Source of the DNA: Firmicutes bacterium UBA2116 | GTDB taxonomy: Bacteria > Bacillota > Clostridia > Tissierellales > Sedimentibacteraceae | Direction of reading: 5' to 3' | DNA: 11,699 bases | Assembly (NCBI GenBank): GCA_002331025.1 | Contig: DCYG01000032.1 | Coordinates: 33,687-45,385 of the forward strand | Shown here: positions 1 to 6,940 of the stretch, piece after piece | Position numbering within the stretch: the stretch's first letter is position 1 | Layout: the number at the start of each line of letters is the position of its first letter | Made by a program: the position numbers and the translations under genes | Notes under the pieces: model-generated | Told to the model about the DNA's origin: nothing | Seen by the model: the letters and a program-made list of their open reading frames with translations, nothing else | Database searches by the model: none

Positions 1-99
1 TCCTGCAAGGCGCCGGAAGACGGCCAACCGCAGCGTATTAAACATACGTGAGGATTGACCGTCTGAACGGTAACGACGCAGGGAGCTTTTTCAGCAGCC
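1..99. repeat. Palindromic intergenic repeat element (left end cut by window edge)
   Basis: This is a nested inverted repeat. Outer arms are CCTGC (2-6) and GCAGG (78-82), middle arms are 19-29 and 52-63, and an inner CGTAT/ATACG hairpin is at 34-38 and 44-48. The two mismatches in the middle arms are A/C on the plus strand but become G-U pairs in RNA made from the minus strand, so a minus-strand transcript folds better. The right border reads AGCTTTTTCAGCAGCC and ends exactly at the stop codon of the DUF438 gene. The symmetry predicts that GGCTGCTGAAAAAGC lies just upstream of base 1. It resembles the palindromic repeats with GCTGCTGAAAAAGC-type ends dispersed in many bacterial genomes. It may also serve as the 3' end of the DUF438 transcript. 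The structure is seen directly; its repeat nature is inference, because only one copy is present here. Confidence 0.6.
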
Positions 100-1302
100 T
101 TATTCGGATACCAATCGTTTTTCTCCTGTTATTTCCTGTATTGGCTTGATATCCTGCGATACTTCCAACACTCCTAAATATTCACCTTTTTCATCACGTA
201 CCGCATAATATCGTATATGTATATATTTATCCTTCATTTTAATCCAGAAATCCTCGTGTTCCTTTTTACCTGATTTAAAATCATCTACAATCTCTTCGAC
301 AATATGTACGCTTGCAGGGGGATGACAATTTGATACATTTCTTCCTATTATGGTTCTTGGTCTCGGGAAAATTCTTTCACTGCTTTCAGAAAAATATTTT
401 ACCGTATCATCACTTCCAACAAATGTAATGTCAAAAGGCAGAGTGTTAAGCATATGAGTTAACTCGTTTACTTTAAATACCCCCGAGGGCAATGTAATTG
501 TTCCCGGCTCGCTCATTTCTTCTTTGATTTCTTCCTTAGCTTCCCCATCCGGCTTCCATTCAGGAACCCATCTGAGCATATGACCTATTTCACTGCTGTT
601 GTCAGCTGCTGTTTTCCATTCATCCTGTGACATAACATCTAAAAGCATCGGAATCATTATATTCTCTTCCTTAAAAATCATTTCATTTACACGGGTTAAT
701 GCTTCCTCGATTCTTTTCTTAATTTCATCATTCAAATGTCCGGATGATAAATCAGAATATATTGATTTTAAATCGGCTTTTATTTCATCATCAACGCCCC
801 ACATAACCTTTGGAGGTGCTGTTATTCCGTATTTCTCCATGTATGGAAACAATAAATTTTCCTTTTTAGAATAATGGATGTCAATTTTTAATAGCTGCTC
901 GAAGCCGTCTTTTAGTTTTTCAACTGATTCTTTATCCGATAAATTATCTATGTATGGTTTAATTTTATTTTCTATTATCTTTTCGATTTCTCTGTTTTCA
1001 AGAAACAACACATTAGCAGGATGTCCGGGTATTTTAGTCGGATCTGATTCTCTGTGAATTTCTTCTATAGATCCCTTAAATACTGCAGAATGCACATCGC
1101 ATAATCTTTGAACCTCCGTTATAGGAAGTCCTTCCTTTATAAGCGCCTGCTCTGCTTCCGTAATTTCCACAGCCGAAACCCCTTTGAAGGCTTCTTCAAA
1201 TCTTCCTTTTACTTCATCAACGCTCTTACCGTCATGAAGCTCTTTAATAATTTGTTTGATTATTTCCTTCCTGTATTCTCTGTTATTAATATGTTCACTC
1301 AT
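100..1302 (-). CDS. DUF438 / hemerythrin-like / PAS domain protein
   Basis: A 400-residue cytoplasmic protein with three modules. Residues about 8-85 are the DUF438 domain. Residues about 90-225 are a hemerythrin-like helical bundle with candidate iron ligands at His94 with Glu102/Glu105, His143 with Glu148 (HYSKKE), and Glu213 (KEENIMIP). Residues about 275-390 are a PAS domain with the Asn-Cys-His-Pro-Pro motif at 325-329. The family architecture suggests sensing of oxygen, NO or redox state through a di-iron or haem centre. No output domain (kinase, HTH, cyclase) is present, so partner and signal are unknown. The ATG at 1302 has AAGGAGAG directly upstream, and that site overlaps the stop codon of the preceding DUF1858 gene. 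The 11-base gap implies co-transcription and translational coupling. The C-terminus ends flush with the palindromic repeat. Domain assignment is confident; the function is not established. Confidence 0.93.
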   Translation of the reverse strand: MSEHINNREYRKEIIKQIIKELHDGKSVDEVKGRFEEAFKGVSAVEITEAEQALIKEGLPITEVQRLCDVHSAVFKGSIEEIHRESDPTKIPGHPANVLFLENREIEKIIENKIKPYIDNLSDKESVEKLKDGFEQLLKIDIHYSKKENLLFPYMEKYGITAPPKVMWGVDDEIKADLKSIYSDLSSGHLNDEIKKRIEEALTRVNEMIFKEENIMIPMLLDVMSQDEWKTAADNSSEIGHMLRWVPEWKPDGEAKEEIKEEMSEPGTITLPSGVFKVNELTHMLNTLPFDITFVGSDDTVKYFSESSERIFPRPRTIIGRNVSNCHPPASVHIVEEIVDDFKSGKKEHEDFWIKMKDKYIHIRYYAVRDEKGEYLGVLEVSQDIKPIQEITGEKRLVSE

Positions 1303-1313
1303 AAAATCTCTCC

Positions 1314-1541
1314 TTATTCTTTAATTTCAAATCCTCTTTGGATTAATTCTTCTTTAATTTTTTCTATAGGTATTCCCTTTGCTTTTGACCCCTTAGTCAG
1401 CGTCATAATTCTTCCTGCCGTATTAATCATTCCCGGCAGCGTTATATCCTTAAATCCAATGCTTGCCAATATTTCCTGCAGTTCAGGGTATTCCCTGCAC
1501 AACTCATATACACTTTTGCTAATATCAATAACTTTGCTCAT
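1314..1541 (-). CDS. DUF1858 domain protein
   Basis: A 75-residue soluble protein beginning MSKVIDISKSVYEL, with the typical DUF1858 pattern: a short helix, a run like YPELQEILASIGF, then a Pro-Gly turn and a basic C-terminal helix. An in-frame GTG at 1550 would add three residues. However, the Shine-Dalgarno sequence GAGGTGA covers that GTG and sits at the correct distance from the ATG at 1541, so the ATG is the better start. It is the first gene of a two-gene operon with the DUF438/hemerythrin/PAS protein. The two domains frequently occur together in anaerobes, which suggests they act in one redox or stress response. The protein has one Cys, so the CxxC-type redox-disulfide version of this family is not present here. 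Its biochemical role is unknown. Confidence 0.88.
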   Translation of the reverse strand: MSKVIDISKSVYELCREYPELQEILASIGFKDITLPGMINTAGRIMTLTKGSKAKGIPIEKIKEELIQRGFEIKE

Positions 1542-1580
1542 ATACTTCACCTCAAAATATTAATATACCACATATATTTA

Positions 1581-1609
1581 ATTATACCTTAATATACTAA
1601 AATTAAACA
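1581..1609 (-). promoter_or_regulatory. Candidate promoter for the DUF1858-DUF438 operon
   Basis: On the minus strand a perfect TATAAT (1586-1581) is preceded, after 17 bases, by a weak -35 TGTTTA (1609-1604). Transcription would start about 30 bases before the ribosome binding site. The region is very AT-rich, so chance matches are likely; the -10 is good and the -35 poor. Confidence 0.35.
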
Positions 1610-1662
1610 GCTATACTTTGTACCTCTGTGCATATATTACCAAAAATATAAAATAAAAAACA

Positions 1663-1689
1663 TTGAATTTACTTTAACAATAGTATAAT
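1663..1689 (+). promoter_or_regulatory. Candidate promoter for the stalk-domain protein gene
   Basis: TTGAAT (1663-1668) and TATAAT (1684-1689) are separated by 15 bases, shorter than ideal. They lie about 40 bases upstream of the ATG at 1728, which has a strong AGGAGGG site (1716-1722). The promoter is plausible but not strong. Confidence 0.35.
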
Positions 1690-1727
1690 ATTTACTTAAG
1701 CAGTCTAATTTCTTTAGGAGGGAATTT

Positions 1728-3092
1728 ATGAAAAAAACAATTTTTACACTCAGCTTAATACTAATGTTAGTATTATCATCAACTACTGTATTTGCGCAAA
1801 GTAATGAAATAATAGTTGCAATCGATTCTGAAAGGGTTGAATTTACTGAAGAATCAGGACATCCTTTCGTTGATGAAAACAGCAGAACTCTTGTTCCGTT
1901 CAGAAAAGCTCTTGAGTCATACGGAGCAACTGTGGATTGGAATAATGATGAACGTATTGCAATTGCAGAAAAGGATGAGATTAAGGTTGAAGTACCAATT
2001 GACCAAAGCTACATATTGGTAAACGGAGAACAAAAAGCTACAGATACTCAGGCGAAAATAGTTAACGGTAGAACATACCTTCCTATAAGAGCCGTTATTG
2101 AAGCTTTCGGTTCAAGCGTAGAGTGGGATGCAGCCTTAAAAACAGTGGTTATTACTACAACTCCTGTTGATGCAAAAGCTATATTTACAGAAGCTAATAA
2201 CAAATCAATTGATTGGAAAAACTACGATGCCGATGTTAAAGTAGATATCTCTTTGGATGTTCCTGATGCAGCAGGCAGTGTTCAAACTATGAATATGAAA
2301 ATGAATATGTACATGACTTTATTTGTTAATCCTATGAAAGCAAAAATAAACGCAGATATGTTAGTGAATATTGCCGGACAGGAAATGTCTCAGCCTTTTA
2401 TGAACATGTACATGACAATTGATGAAAATGGTATGAACCAATATATGAGCATGGATAATAATGGCACATATACATGGATTAAGCAAACTATCGCCAATGA
2501 AATGTTTGGGGATTTGTTGAAATATGATGAAGAGGCAATTGAAAAAAATAAAGAAATAGCTGAAAAGTATACAAAAGATGTTAAATATTTCGGTAAATAC
2601 AAAGACGAAGACAGAACTCTTTTAAGATTAGAATATACAATGTCAGGCGAAATCTATAAAGATATGCTTGGTGAAAGCTTAGAAAATATGCCTGCTCCGA
2701 CAAATGAACAGGAAGAAGCTACTTATGAAGCATTGAAAGCATTGGTAGACGGAAATTTCGGCGACACTAAGTATGTAGTTTGCATTGATGAAGAAACCAA
2801 AGAAATTGTTAAATATGAAATGGATTTAGGTGATATGATTCAGCTTATGATGGGAAGCATGACTGACTTGTTAGGCGAAATGCCGCAAGAAGTATCAGAT
2901 ATGTTAAAGAGCATGAGAGCTACCATGGTTATGGAAGTTTTAAATGTTAACCAGGCTGAAGATTTTGAAATACCTGAAGAAGCACTGAATGCTCCTGAAA
3001 TGAGCGAATATTTAGAGCAATTAGCACAAGAAGCTGCTGCTGAAGAAACTGCAGAAGAAGAAACTACTGAAGAAACCGAAACTGAAGAATAA
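1728..3092 (+). CDS. Exported stalk-domain (copper amine oxidase N-terminal-like) protein with Met-rich middle region
   Basis: A 454-residue secreted protein. Residues 1-23 form a signal peptide (Lys-Lys, hydrophobic core, cleavage after Val-Phe-Ala). Residues about 28-146 are the copper-amine-oxidase N1-like (stalk) domain, visible as the paired motifs RTLVPFRKALESYGATVDW and RTYLPIRAVIEAFGSSVEW. These domains are common on clostridial cell-surface proteins and are not evidence of copper oxidase activity. Residues about 150-410 are a beta-rich region resembling the DUF6612/LppX-like lipoprotein fold, a tentative match. Fourteen methionines fall between 188 and 242. The last 20 residues are almost all Glu, Thr and Ala. 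No LPxTG motif or lipobox is present, so the protein is probably secreted or loosely wall-bound. It is a single-gene unit, with a strong AGGAGGG site before the ATG and a terminator at 3122-3147. Ligand and role are unknown. Confidence 0.9.
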   Translation: MKKTIFTLSLILMLVLSSTTVFAQSNEIIVAIDSERVEFTEESGHPFVDENSRTLVPFRKALESYGATVDWNNDERIAIAEKDEIKVEVPIDQSYILVNGEQKATDTQAKIVNGRTYLPIRAVIEAFGSSVEWDAALKTVVITTTPVDAKAIFTEANNKSIDWKNYDADVKVDISLDVPDAAGSVQTMNMKMNMYMTLFVNPMKAKINADMLVNIAGQEMSQPFMNMYMTIDENGMNQYMSMDNNGTYTWIKQTIANEMFGDLLKYDEEAIEKNKEIAEKYTKDVKYFGKYKDEDRTLLRLEYTMSGEIYKDMLGESLENMPAPTNEQEEATYEALKALVDGNFGDTKYVVCIDEETKEIVKYEMDLGDMIQLMMGSMTDLLGEMPQEVSDMLKSMRATMVMEVLNVNQAEDFEIPEEALNAPEMSEYLEQLAQEAAAEETAEEETTEETETEE

Positions 3093-3121
3093 GCTAAACA
3101 AATTAATAAAACCATCAAACC

Positions 3122-3147
3122 ATGAGAGGGCAACCTCTCATTTTTTT
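3122..3147 (+). terminator. Rho-independent terminator of the stalk-domain gene
   Basis: A perfect 8-base stem ATGAGAGG / CCTCTCAT closes a GCAA tetraloop and is followed directly by seven T residues. It lies 30 bases after the stop codon of the stalk-domain gene and separates it from the GH3 gene. Confidence 0.92.
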
Positions 3148-3201
3148 AACGGCAACAAACAGGTAGGTCTTTTCATCAACCTATATTTTTTATTTAATAA
3201 A

Positions 3202-3230
3202 TTGGTTCTATATGTTAATATTAATACTAT
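3202..3230 (+). promoter_or_regulatory. Candidate promoter for the GH3 lipoprotein gene
   Basis: TTGGTT (3202-3207) and TACTAT (3225-3230) are 17 bases apart and lie downstream of the previous gene's terminator. Transcription would begin about 12 bases before the ATG, giving a very short leader that just includes the AGGAG at 3239-3243. Confidence 0.4.
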
Positions 3231-3249
3231 CACTAAATAGGAGCATAAA

Positions 3250-4431
3250 ATGAAAAATTTATTTATTTATCTGCTGATTTTTTTATTAACAGGCTGCACA
3301 TCTATAGAACAGCCAAAAAATCCGGACAAAAATAACGGAAGTCCGCCGCCCGTTGAGGAACCGGGTGCCCCTGCAGAGCCGGAAATACCGGAAGAGCCGG
3401 AAGACAACAGCTTATTTCATGAATATGATGAGCAGGCTGAAAAATTGCTGCTGGGAATGACCACAGAAGAAAAAATCGGGCAAATATTCTTAGTCAGATA
3501 CCCCGAAGAAAAACAGTTAGATCTTTACCTATCCATGAATCCCGGCGGATTTATTATGTTTGGAAAGGATTTTACCGGTAAAAGCAAAAATGAAGTTATA
3601 GATAATATTGATTATTGTCAGATCAGCACCACTGTGCCTATGATAATTGCTGTTGATGAAGAAGGCGGAACGGTGGTAAGAGTAAGCTCAAATCCACTTT
3701 TATCTGACGAAAGATTTAGGTCACCGCAAGAGCTGTATGAAATTGGCGGTTTTAACGAAATTGAAAGGGATACTGTAGAAAAATCCAAGCTTTTATCCGA
3801 GCTGGGCATTAATTTAAATTTAGCACCTGTCGCAGATATTTCAGTTGACGAAACAGATTTTATATATCAAAGAAGCTTTGGAAAAAATGCGGAAGAAACT
3901 GCAAAATATATAAAAACTGTTGTTGAAGCAATGAAGAAGCAAGGAATTTCTTCATCTCTGAAGCACTTTCCCGGTTATGGAAACAATGCTGACACCCATA
4001 CAGGTTCTGCAACAGATACCCGACCGTATCAGCAGTTTATAAACAATGATTTCATTCCTTTTAAGGCAGGTATAGAATCGGGAGCGGAGAGTATATTGAT
4101 TTCTCATAACATCATTGAATCCATTGACCCGGAGCTTCCAGCCTCATTGTCAAAAAAGGTTATTGATATTTTAAGATATGACATGGAATTTACAGGTATA
4201 ATAATGACCGATGATTTATCAATGGGGGCTATATCGGAGCTTCGGACAGAATTATCTCCCGAGGCAGCTGCCGTATCCGCAGGTAATGATATGCTCATAG
4301 TAACTGATTTTGAAAACAGCTTTCAAGCATTATTAAATGCGATAAACTCGGGGGAAATTCATATGGACAGGATTGATGAGTCGGTTCTGAGAATATTGAA
4401 ATGGAAGTATTATTTGAGTCTGTTTAAATAA
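3250..4431 (+). CDS. GH3 lipoprotein, NagZ-type beta-N-acetylhexosaminidase
   Basis: A 393-residue lipoprotein. The signal peptide ends in the lipobox Leu-Thr-Gly-Cys, with Cys16 as the lipidated residue. A Pro/Glu-rich linker (about 20-52) tethers the enzyme to the membrane. The rest is one glycoside hydrolase family 3 TIM barrel. Diagnostic motifs are VDEEGG (135-140), KHFPGYG (238-244), the Asp248-Thr-His250 dyad used as general acid in the NagZ subfamily, and MTDDLSM with the nucleophile Asp at 321. The Asp-x-His dyad separates N-acetylglucosaminidases from the beta-glucosidase branch, so the likely reaction is removal of N-acetylglucosamine from muropeptides outside the membrane. The length fits the single-domain form; the second domain of B. 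subtilis NagZ (YbbD) is absent. AGGAG lies six bases before the ATG. It ends at a bidirectional terminator. Family is confident; the exact substrate is inferred. Confidence 0.93.
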   Translation: MKNLFIYLLIFLLTGCTSIEQPKNPDKNNGSPPPVEEPGAPAEPEIPEEPEDNSLFHEYDEQAEKLLLGMTTEEKIGQIFLVRYPEEKQLDLYLSMNPGGFIMFGKDFTGKSKNEVIDNIDYCQISTTVPMIIAVDEEGGTVVRVSSNPLLSDERFRSPQELYEIGGFNEIERDTVEKSKLLSELGINLNLAPVADISVDETDFIYQRSFGKNAEETAKYIKTVVEAMKKQGISSSLKHFPGYGNNADTHTGSATDTRPYQQFINNDFIPFKAGIESGAESILISHNIIESIDPELPASLSKKVIDILRYDMEFTGIIMTDDLSMGAISELRTELSPEAAAVSAGNDMLIVTDFENSFQALLNAINSGEIHMDRIDESVLRILKWKYYLSLFK

Positions 4432-4455
4432 AAATAAGGGTTTTACCCTTATTTT
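4431..4455. terminator. Bidirectional terminator between GH3 and HD-domain genes
   Basis: The stem AATAAGGGT (4433-4441) / ACCCTTATT (4445-4453) has a three-base loop and can extend into flanking A and T runs. T residues follow the stem on both strands, so it can stop both convergent genes. The stop codon of the HD gene (4449-4451) lies inside the stem. Confidence 0.88.
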
Positions 4456-5030
4456 TTATGCTTGTACTGTCCTATTAATTCTCTTAATTTATTTACCACT
4501 TCCATATTTCCTGCATTATCCGGCTTACCCATCATATCTGCCACTACCAGCTTAAGCATATCATCAATTCTATGCTCCCCCACAGATTCTATGAATTTAT
4601 TGATGCCTTTCTCCTTAATGCTTGATGAAATATCCTTTATATAATGGTATTTAATCAATATATAGACATCTAAAATAAAATCATCGTCATAACCCAATCT
4701 CTTTAATATTTTTTCACTTTCCTCTGCGGACCTTATGTGATGACCGTAAAAATGACCCCTGCCTTTTTTGTCTACCGTAAAGCAATCCGGTTTAGATATG
4801 TCATGTAAAAGCGCTGCCATTCTTAATGTCAGTCTTGGTTCGATTGAATCTACCACAGCCATCGTATGCTCCAACACATCCTTATCATGGTAGGGTGTTT
4901 TTTGTTCAAATCCTTTTAGCTTTAATAATTCAGGAATTATCTCATTTATTTGTCCTGTTTCCAGCAATTTATATATACCTTCTGAAGGTTTATGACTTAA
5001 AAGTATTTCATTTAAAATTTTTTTAAACAT
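4449..5030 (-). CDS. Stand-alone HD-domain protein, CCA-adding-enzyme type
   Basis: A 193-residue soluble protein. Residues about 15-45 (KLLETGQINEIIPELLKLKG) and the following HD domain resemble the middle and C-terminal part of class II tRNA nucleotidyltransferases and related HD hydrolases. Metal-binding positions visible are His55 (VLEHT), His76-Asp77 (LLHDISKP), His97/His98 (YGHH) and possibly His129 (KYHY). The nucleotidyltransferase head domain is entirely absent, and there is no upstream coding sequence from which it could have been lost. The full HD signature argues for a metal-dependent phosphohydrolase, with a nucleotide or phosphorylated RNA end as possible substrate; neither is shown. 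AAGGAG lies just before the ATG. It is a single-gene unit, divergent from the transglutaminase operon. A palindrome (5072-5092) lies about where its transcript would start. Confidence 0.9.
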   Translation of the reverse strand: MFKKILNEILLSHKPSEGIYKLLETGQINEIIPELLKLKGFEQKTPYHDKDVLEHTMAVVDSIEPRLTLRMAALLHDISKPDCFTVDKKGRGHFYGHHIRSAEESEKILKRLGYDDDFILDVYILIKYHYIKDISSSIKEKGINKFIESVGEHRIDDMLKLVVADMMGKPDNAGNMEVVNKLRELIGQYKHKK

Positions 5031-5071
5031 TTTTTCTCCTTTTGGGAACTATTTGTATTAAATTAACGTCT

Positions 5072-5092
5072 AATTAAAGTAATGCTTTAATT
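5072..5092. promoter_or_regulatory. Palindrome in the divergent control region, possible operator
   Basis: AATTAAAG (5072-5079) and CTTTAATT (5085-5092) form a perfect 8-base inverted repeat around a five-base spacer. A minus-strand TATAAT lies at 5105-5100, so the repeat would cover roughly +1 to +21 of the HD gene transcript. This position suits a repressor site. The composition is AT-rich, so chance is possible. Confidence 0.3.
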
Positions 5093-5154
5093 TAAAACAA
5101 TTATACATAATAATACATTAATTTTGTTTATCTTACAATAAGAAATAATATAGC

Positions 5155-5183
5155 TTTAACTTTTGCCAAAAAAAGTATATAAT
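5155..5183 (+). promoter_or_regulatory. Candidate promoter for the transglutaminase operon
   Basis: TATAAT at 5178-5183 has a weak -35 TTTAAC at 5155-5160, 17 bases upstream. The start would be about 20 bases before the ATG at 5211, which has AAGGAAGGTGA as ribosome binding site. Confidence 0.35.
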
Positions 5184-5210
5184 TAGATACGATGTAAGGA
5201 AGGTGATTGT

Positions 5211-6926
5211 ATGAAAAGATTTTTAACTATTTGCTTAAGCACATTTATAGCAACCGCTACCGTTTTTTCACTAAATACATATGCAGCTGATTACAGCGCA
5301 AGCAATTTTCTTGAACTGGAAAATGTATTATTCGAACAAATGAGGGATTATAACGAAGTATTTGATATAAAATATACCGGTTCATTGGATAATATCGAAG
5401 ATATATTAAAAAATGTGGTTGATAGGGATCCATATTTAGATTCCAATATAAAATCTGTGGGATGGAAAATTGAGGGCACAAAAAAAGTAAGTAATATTAA
5501 TGTTAATGTTGATTATATAATTACTAAGACAGAAAGAATTCAAGCTGATAAACAAATTGATAACATATTATCTGAAATTATAAACCCATACATGAATGAC
5601 CACGAAAAAGTTAAAGCAGTACACGATTACATAATTTTAAACGGTAAGTATGATGAAGAAAAATTACTTTATTCCGATTATGATTTGCTTACTCAAGGTA
5701 AATCCGTTTGTAACGGTTACGCTCTGTTAACCTACAACATGCTGAACAAGCTTAATATACCTGTCAAATTAGTTACAGGTACAGGAAATTCCGAATTACA
5801 TATATGGAATATGGTTAAGCTTAACGGTCATTGGTTCCATCTTGATACTACATGGAACGATCCGTTGCCGGACGAAAACACAATTTCATACAATTATTAC
5901 ATGCTGACAGACAATGAAATTTCAGCAGACCATATAATTGATGAGAATCTTGACCTTCCGACAGCAAATAAAAGCTACTATACTCTTTTAAAAGAATTAT
6001 CATATGATAAATTGCTGATGGAAACAGGTCTCGACATTTATGATGATGTAAACACTGCAAAAAGCGAAAACGAATTAAAAAATATTCTTACGTATAAAAT
6101 AAAGCATCGCCCATTGAAGATTTCAGTGAGAATTCACAATTCAATATCTCAGGACATTGTAAATTCTGCGATGTCTAGTTTGCTTCGAAATGACTCTGTT
6201 TCAATTATCAGCTATGATTCTCCGCTTAAAACCGATAATTCCGGGGAATATAAAATATTAAATTTATATGTTAATTATAAAGAAACACCGGACAGTATTG
6301 AGTTTGAATCAGTAAACAAAGTTTACAACACTGCAACAAAGGCTAATTTCAGCGTATATGCTATATATGGCAATAAAAAAGTTAACATTACAAAGGATGT
6401 ACTGCTTTATCCATATAAGCATGAAGGTATAAGTATCTATGAAGGTACAATGACCTTTAAAAAGCCGGGAAGCTACAGCTTAACCTTTGAATTTCAGGGA
6501 CTTCAACAAAAAGTATCCATAACTGCTTTAAATTCAAATGCATTTGAATTTATAACAAATAAAAAACCTGACAATCCTATAAACGTAAAGGTTTATGATC
6601 AATATATCAACTTCAGTTCAATTAACCAATGGCCTTTTATCGAAAACGGCAGGACAATGGTACCGTTAAGAGCAGTTTTTGAAGTATTAAACTGTAATGT
6701 AAACTGGGATACCGAAACAAACTCAGCCATAGTCGAATATGAGGGTACTAAAATAATAATTCCTGCTGATAGCAATGTTGCATATATCAATGGTACGGAA
6801 AGTGCATTGGACGCTCCTGCAAAATTAGTAAATAATCGAATTATGGTACCGTTAAGATTCATAAGCGAAGCAATAGACAAAATAGTTTTATGGGATGATA
6901 AAGACAAAACAGTTTTAATTTATTAA
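5211..6926 (+). CDS. Exported transglutaminase-like protein with C-terminal stalk domain
   Basis: A 571-residue protein. Residues 1-26 are a signal peptide (cleavage near Tyr-Ala-Ala). Residues about 115-225 form a transglutaminase-like papain-fold domain with an intact catalytic triad: Cys167 (SVCNGYA), His197 (LHIWNMV) and Asp212 (HLDTTWNDP). Residues about 230-450 are a middle region without a confident family, partly beta-rich and possibly Ig-like near 360-450. Residues about 456-571 are a copper-amine-oxidase-type (stalk) domain with the paired motifs RTMVPLRAVFEVLN and RIMVPLRFISEAI. The layout suggests an extracellular protease or cross-linking enzyme held at the wall by the stalk domain, possibly acting on peptidoglycan peptides or surface proteins; the substrate is unknown. 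It shares its domain type with the protein at 1728-3092. It is followed after 14 bases by the DUF2500 gene with no terminator between them, so they form an operon. Confidence 0.92.
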   Translation: MKRFLTICLSTFIATATVFSLNTYAADYSASNFLELENVLFEQMRDYNEVFDIKYTGSLDNIEDILKNVVDRDPYLDSNIKSVGWKIEGTKKVSNINVNVDYIITKTERIQADKQIDNILSEIINPYMNDHEKVKAVHDYIILNGKYDEEKLLYSDYDLLTQGKSVCNGYALLTYNMLNKLNIPVKLVTGTGNSELHIWNMVKLNGHWFHLDTTWNDPLPDENTISYNYYMLTDNEISADHIIDENLDLPTANKSYYTLLKELSYDKLLMETGLDIYDDVNTAKSENELKNILTYKIKHRPLKISVRIHNSISQDIVNSAMSSLLRNDSVSIISYDSPLKTDNSGEYKILNLYVNYKETPDSIEFESVNKVYNTATKANFSVYAIYGNKKVNITKDVLLYPYKHEGISIYEGTMTFKKPGSYSLTFEFQGLQQKVSITALNSNAFEFITNKKPDNPINVKVYDQYINFSSINQWPFIENGRTMVPLRAVFEVLNCNVNWDTETNSAIVEYEGTKIIIPADSNVAYINGTESALDAPAKLVNNRIMVPLRFISEAIDKIVLWDDKDKTVLIY

Positions 6927-6940
6927 ATACGGAGGAATAA

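Noticed and set aside
1..99. CRISPR repeat or tRNA-like structure
   Set aside because: There is a single palindromic unit with no spacer periodicity, and the fold lacks the D, anticodon and T arms of a tRNA.
1108..1563. Plus-strand 151-codon frame across the DUF1858/DUF438 genes
   Set aside because: It is antisense to two well-supported genes, has no ribosome binding site and resembles no family; a shadow of coding DNA.
1728..3092. Copper amine oxidase enzyme
   Set aside because: Only the N-terminal stalk-type domain is present; the catalytic domain with the topaquinone site is absent.
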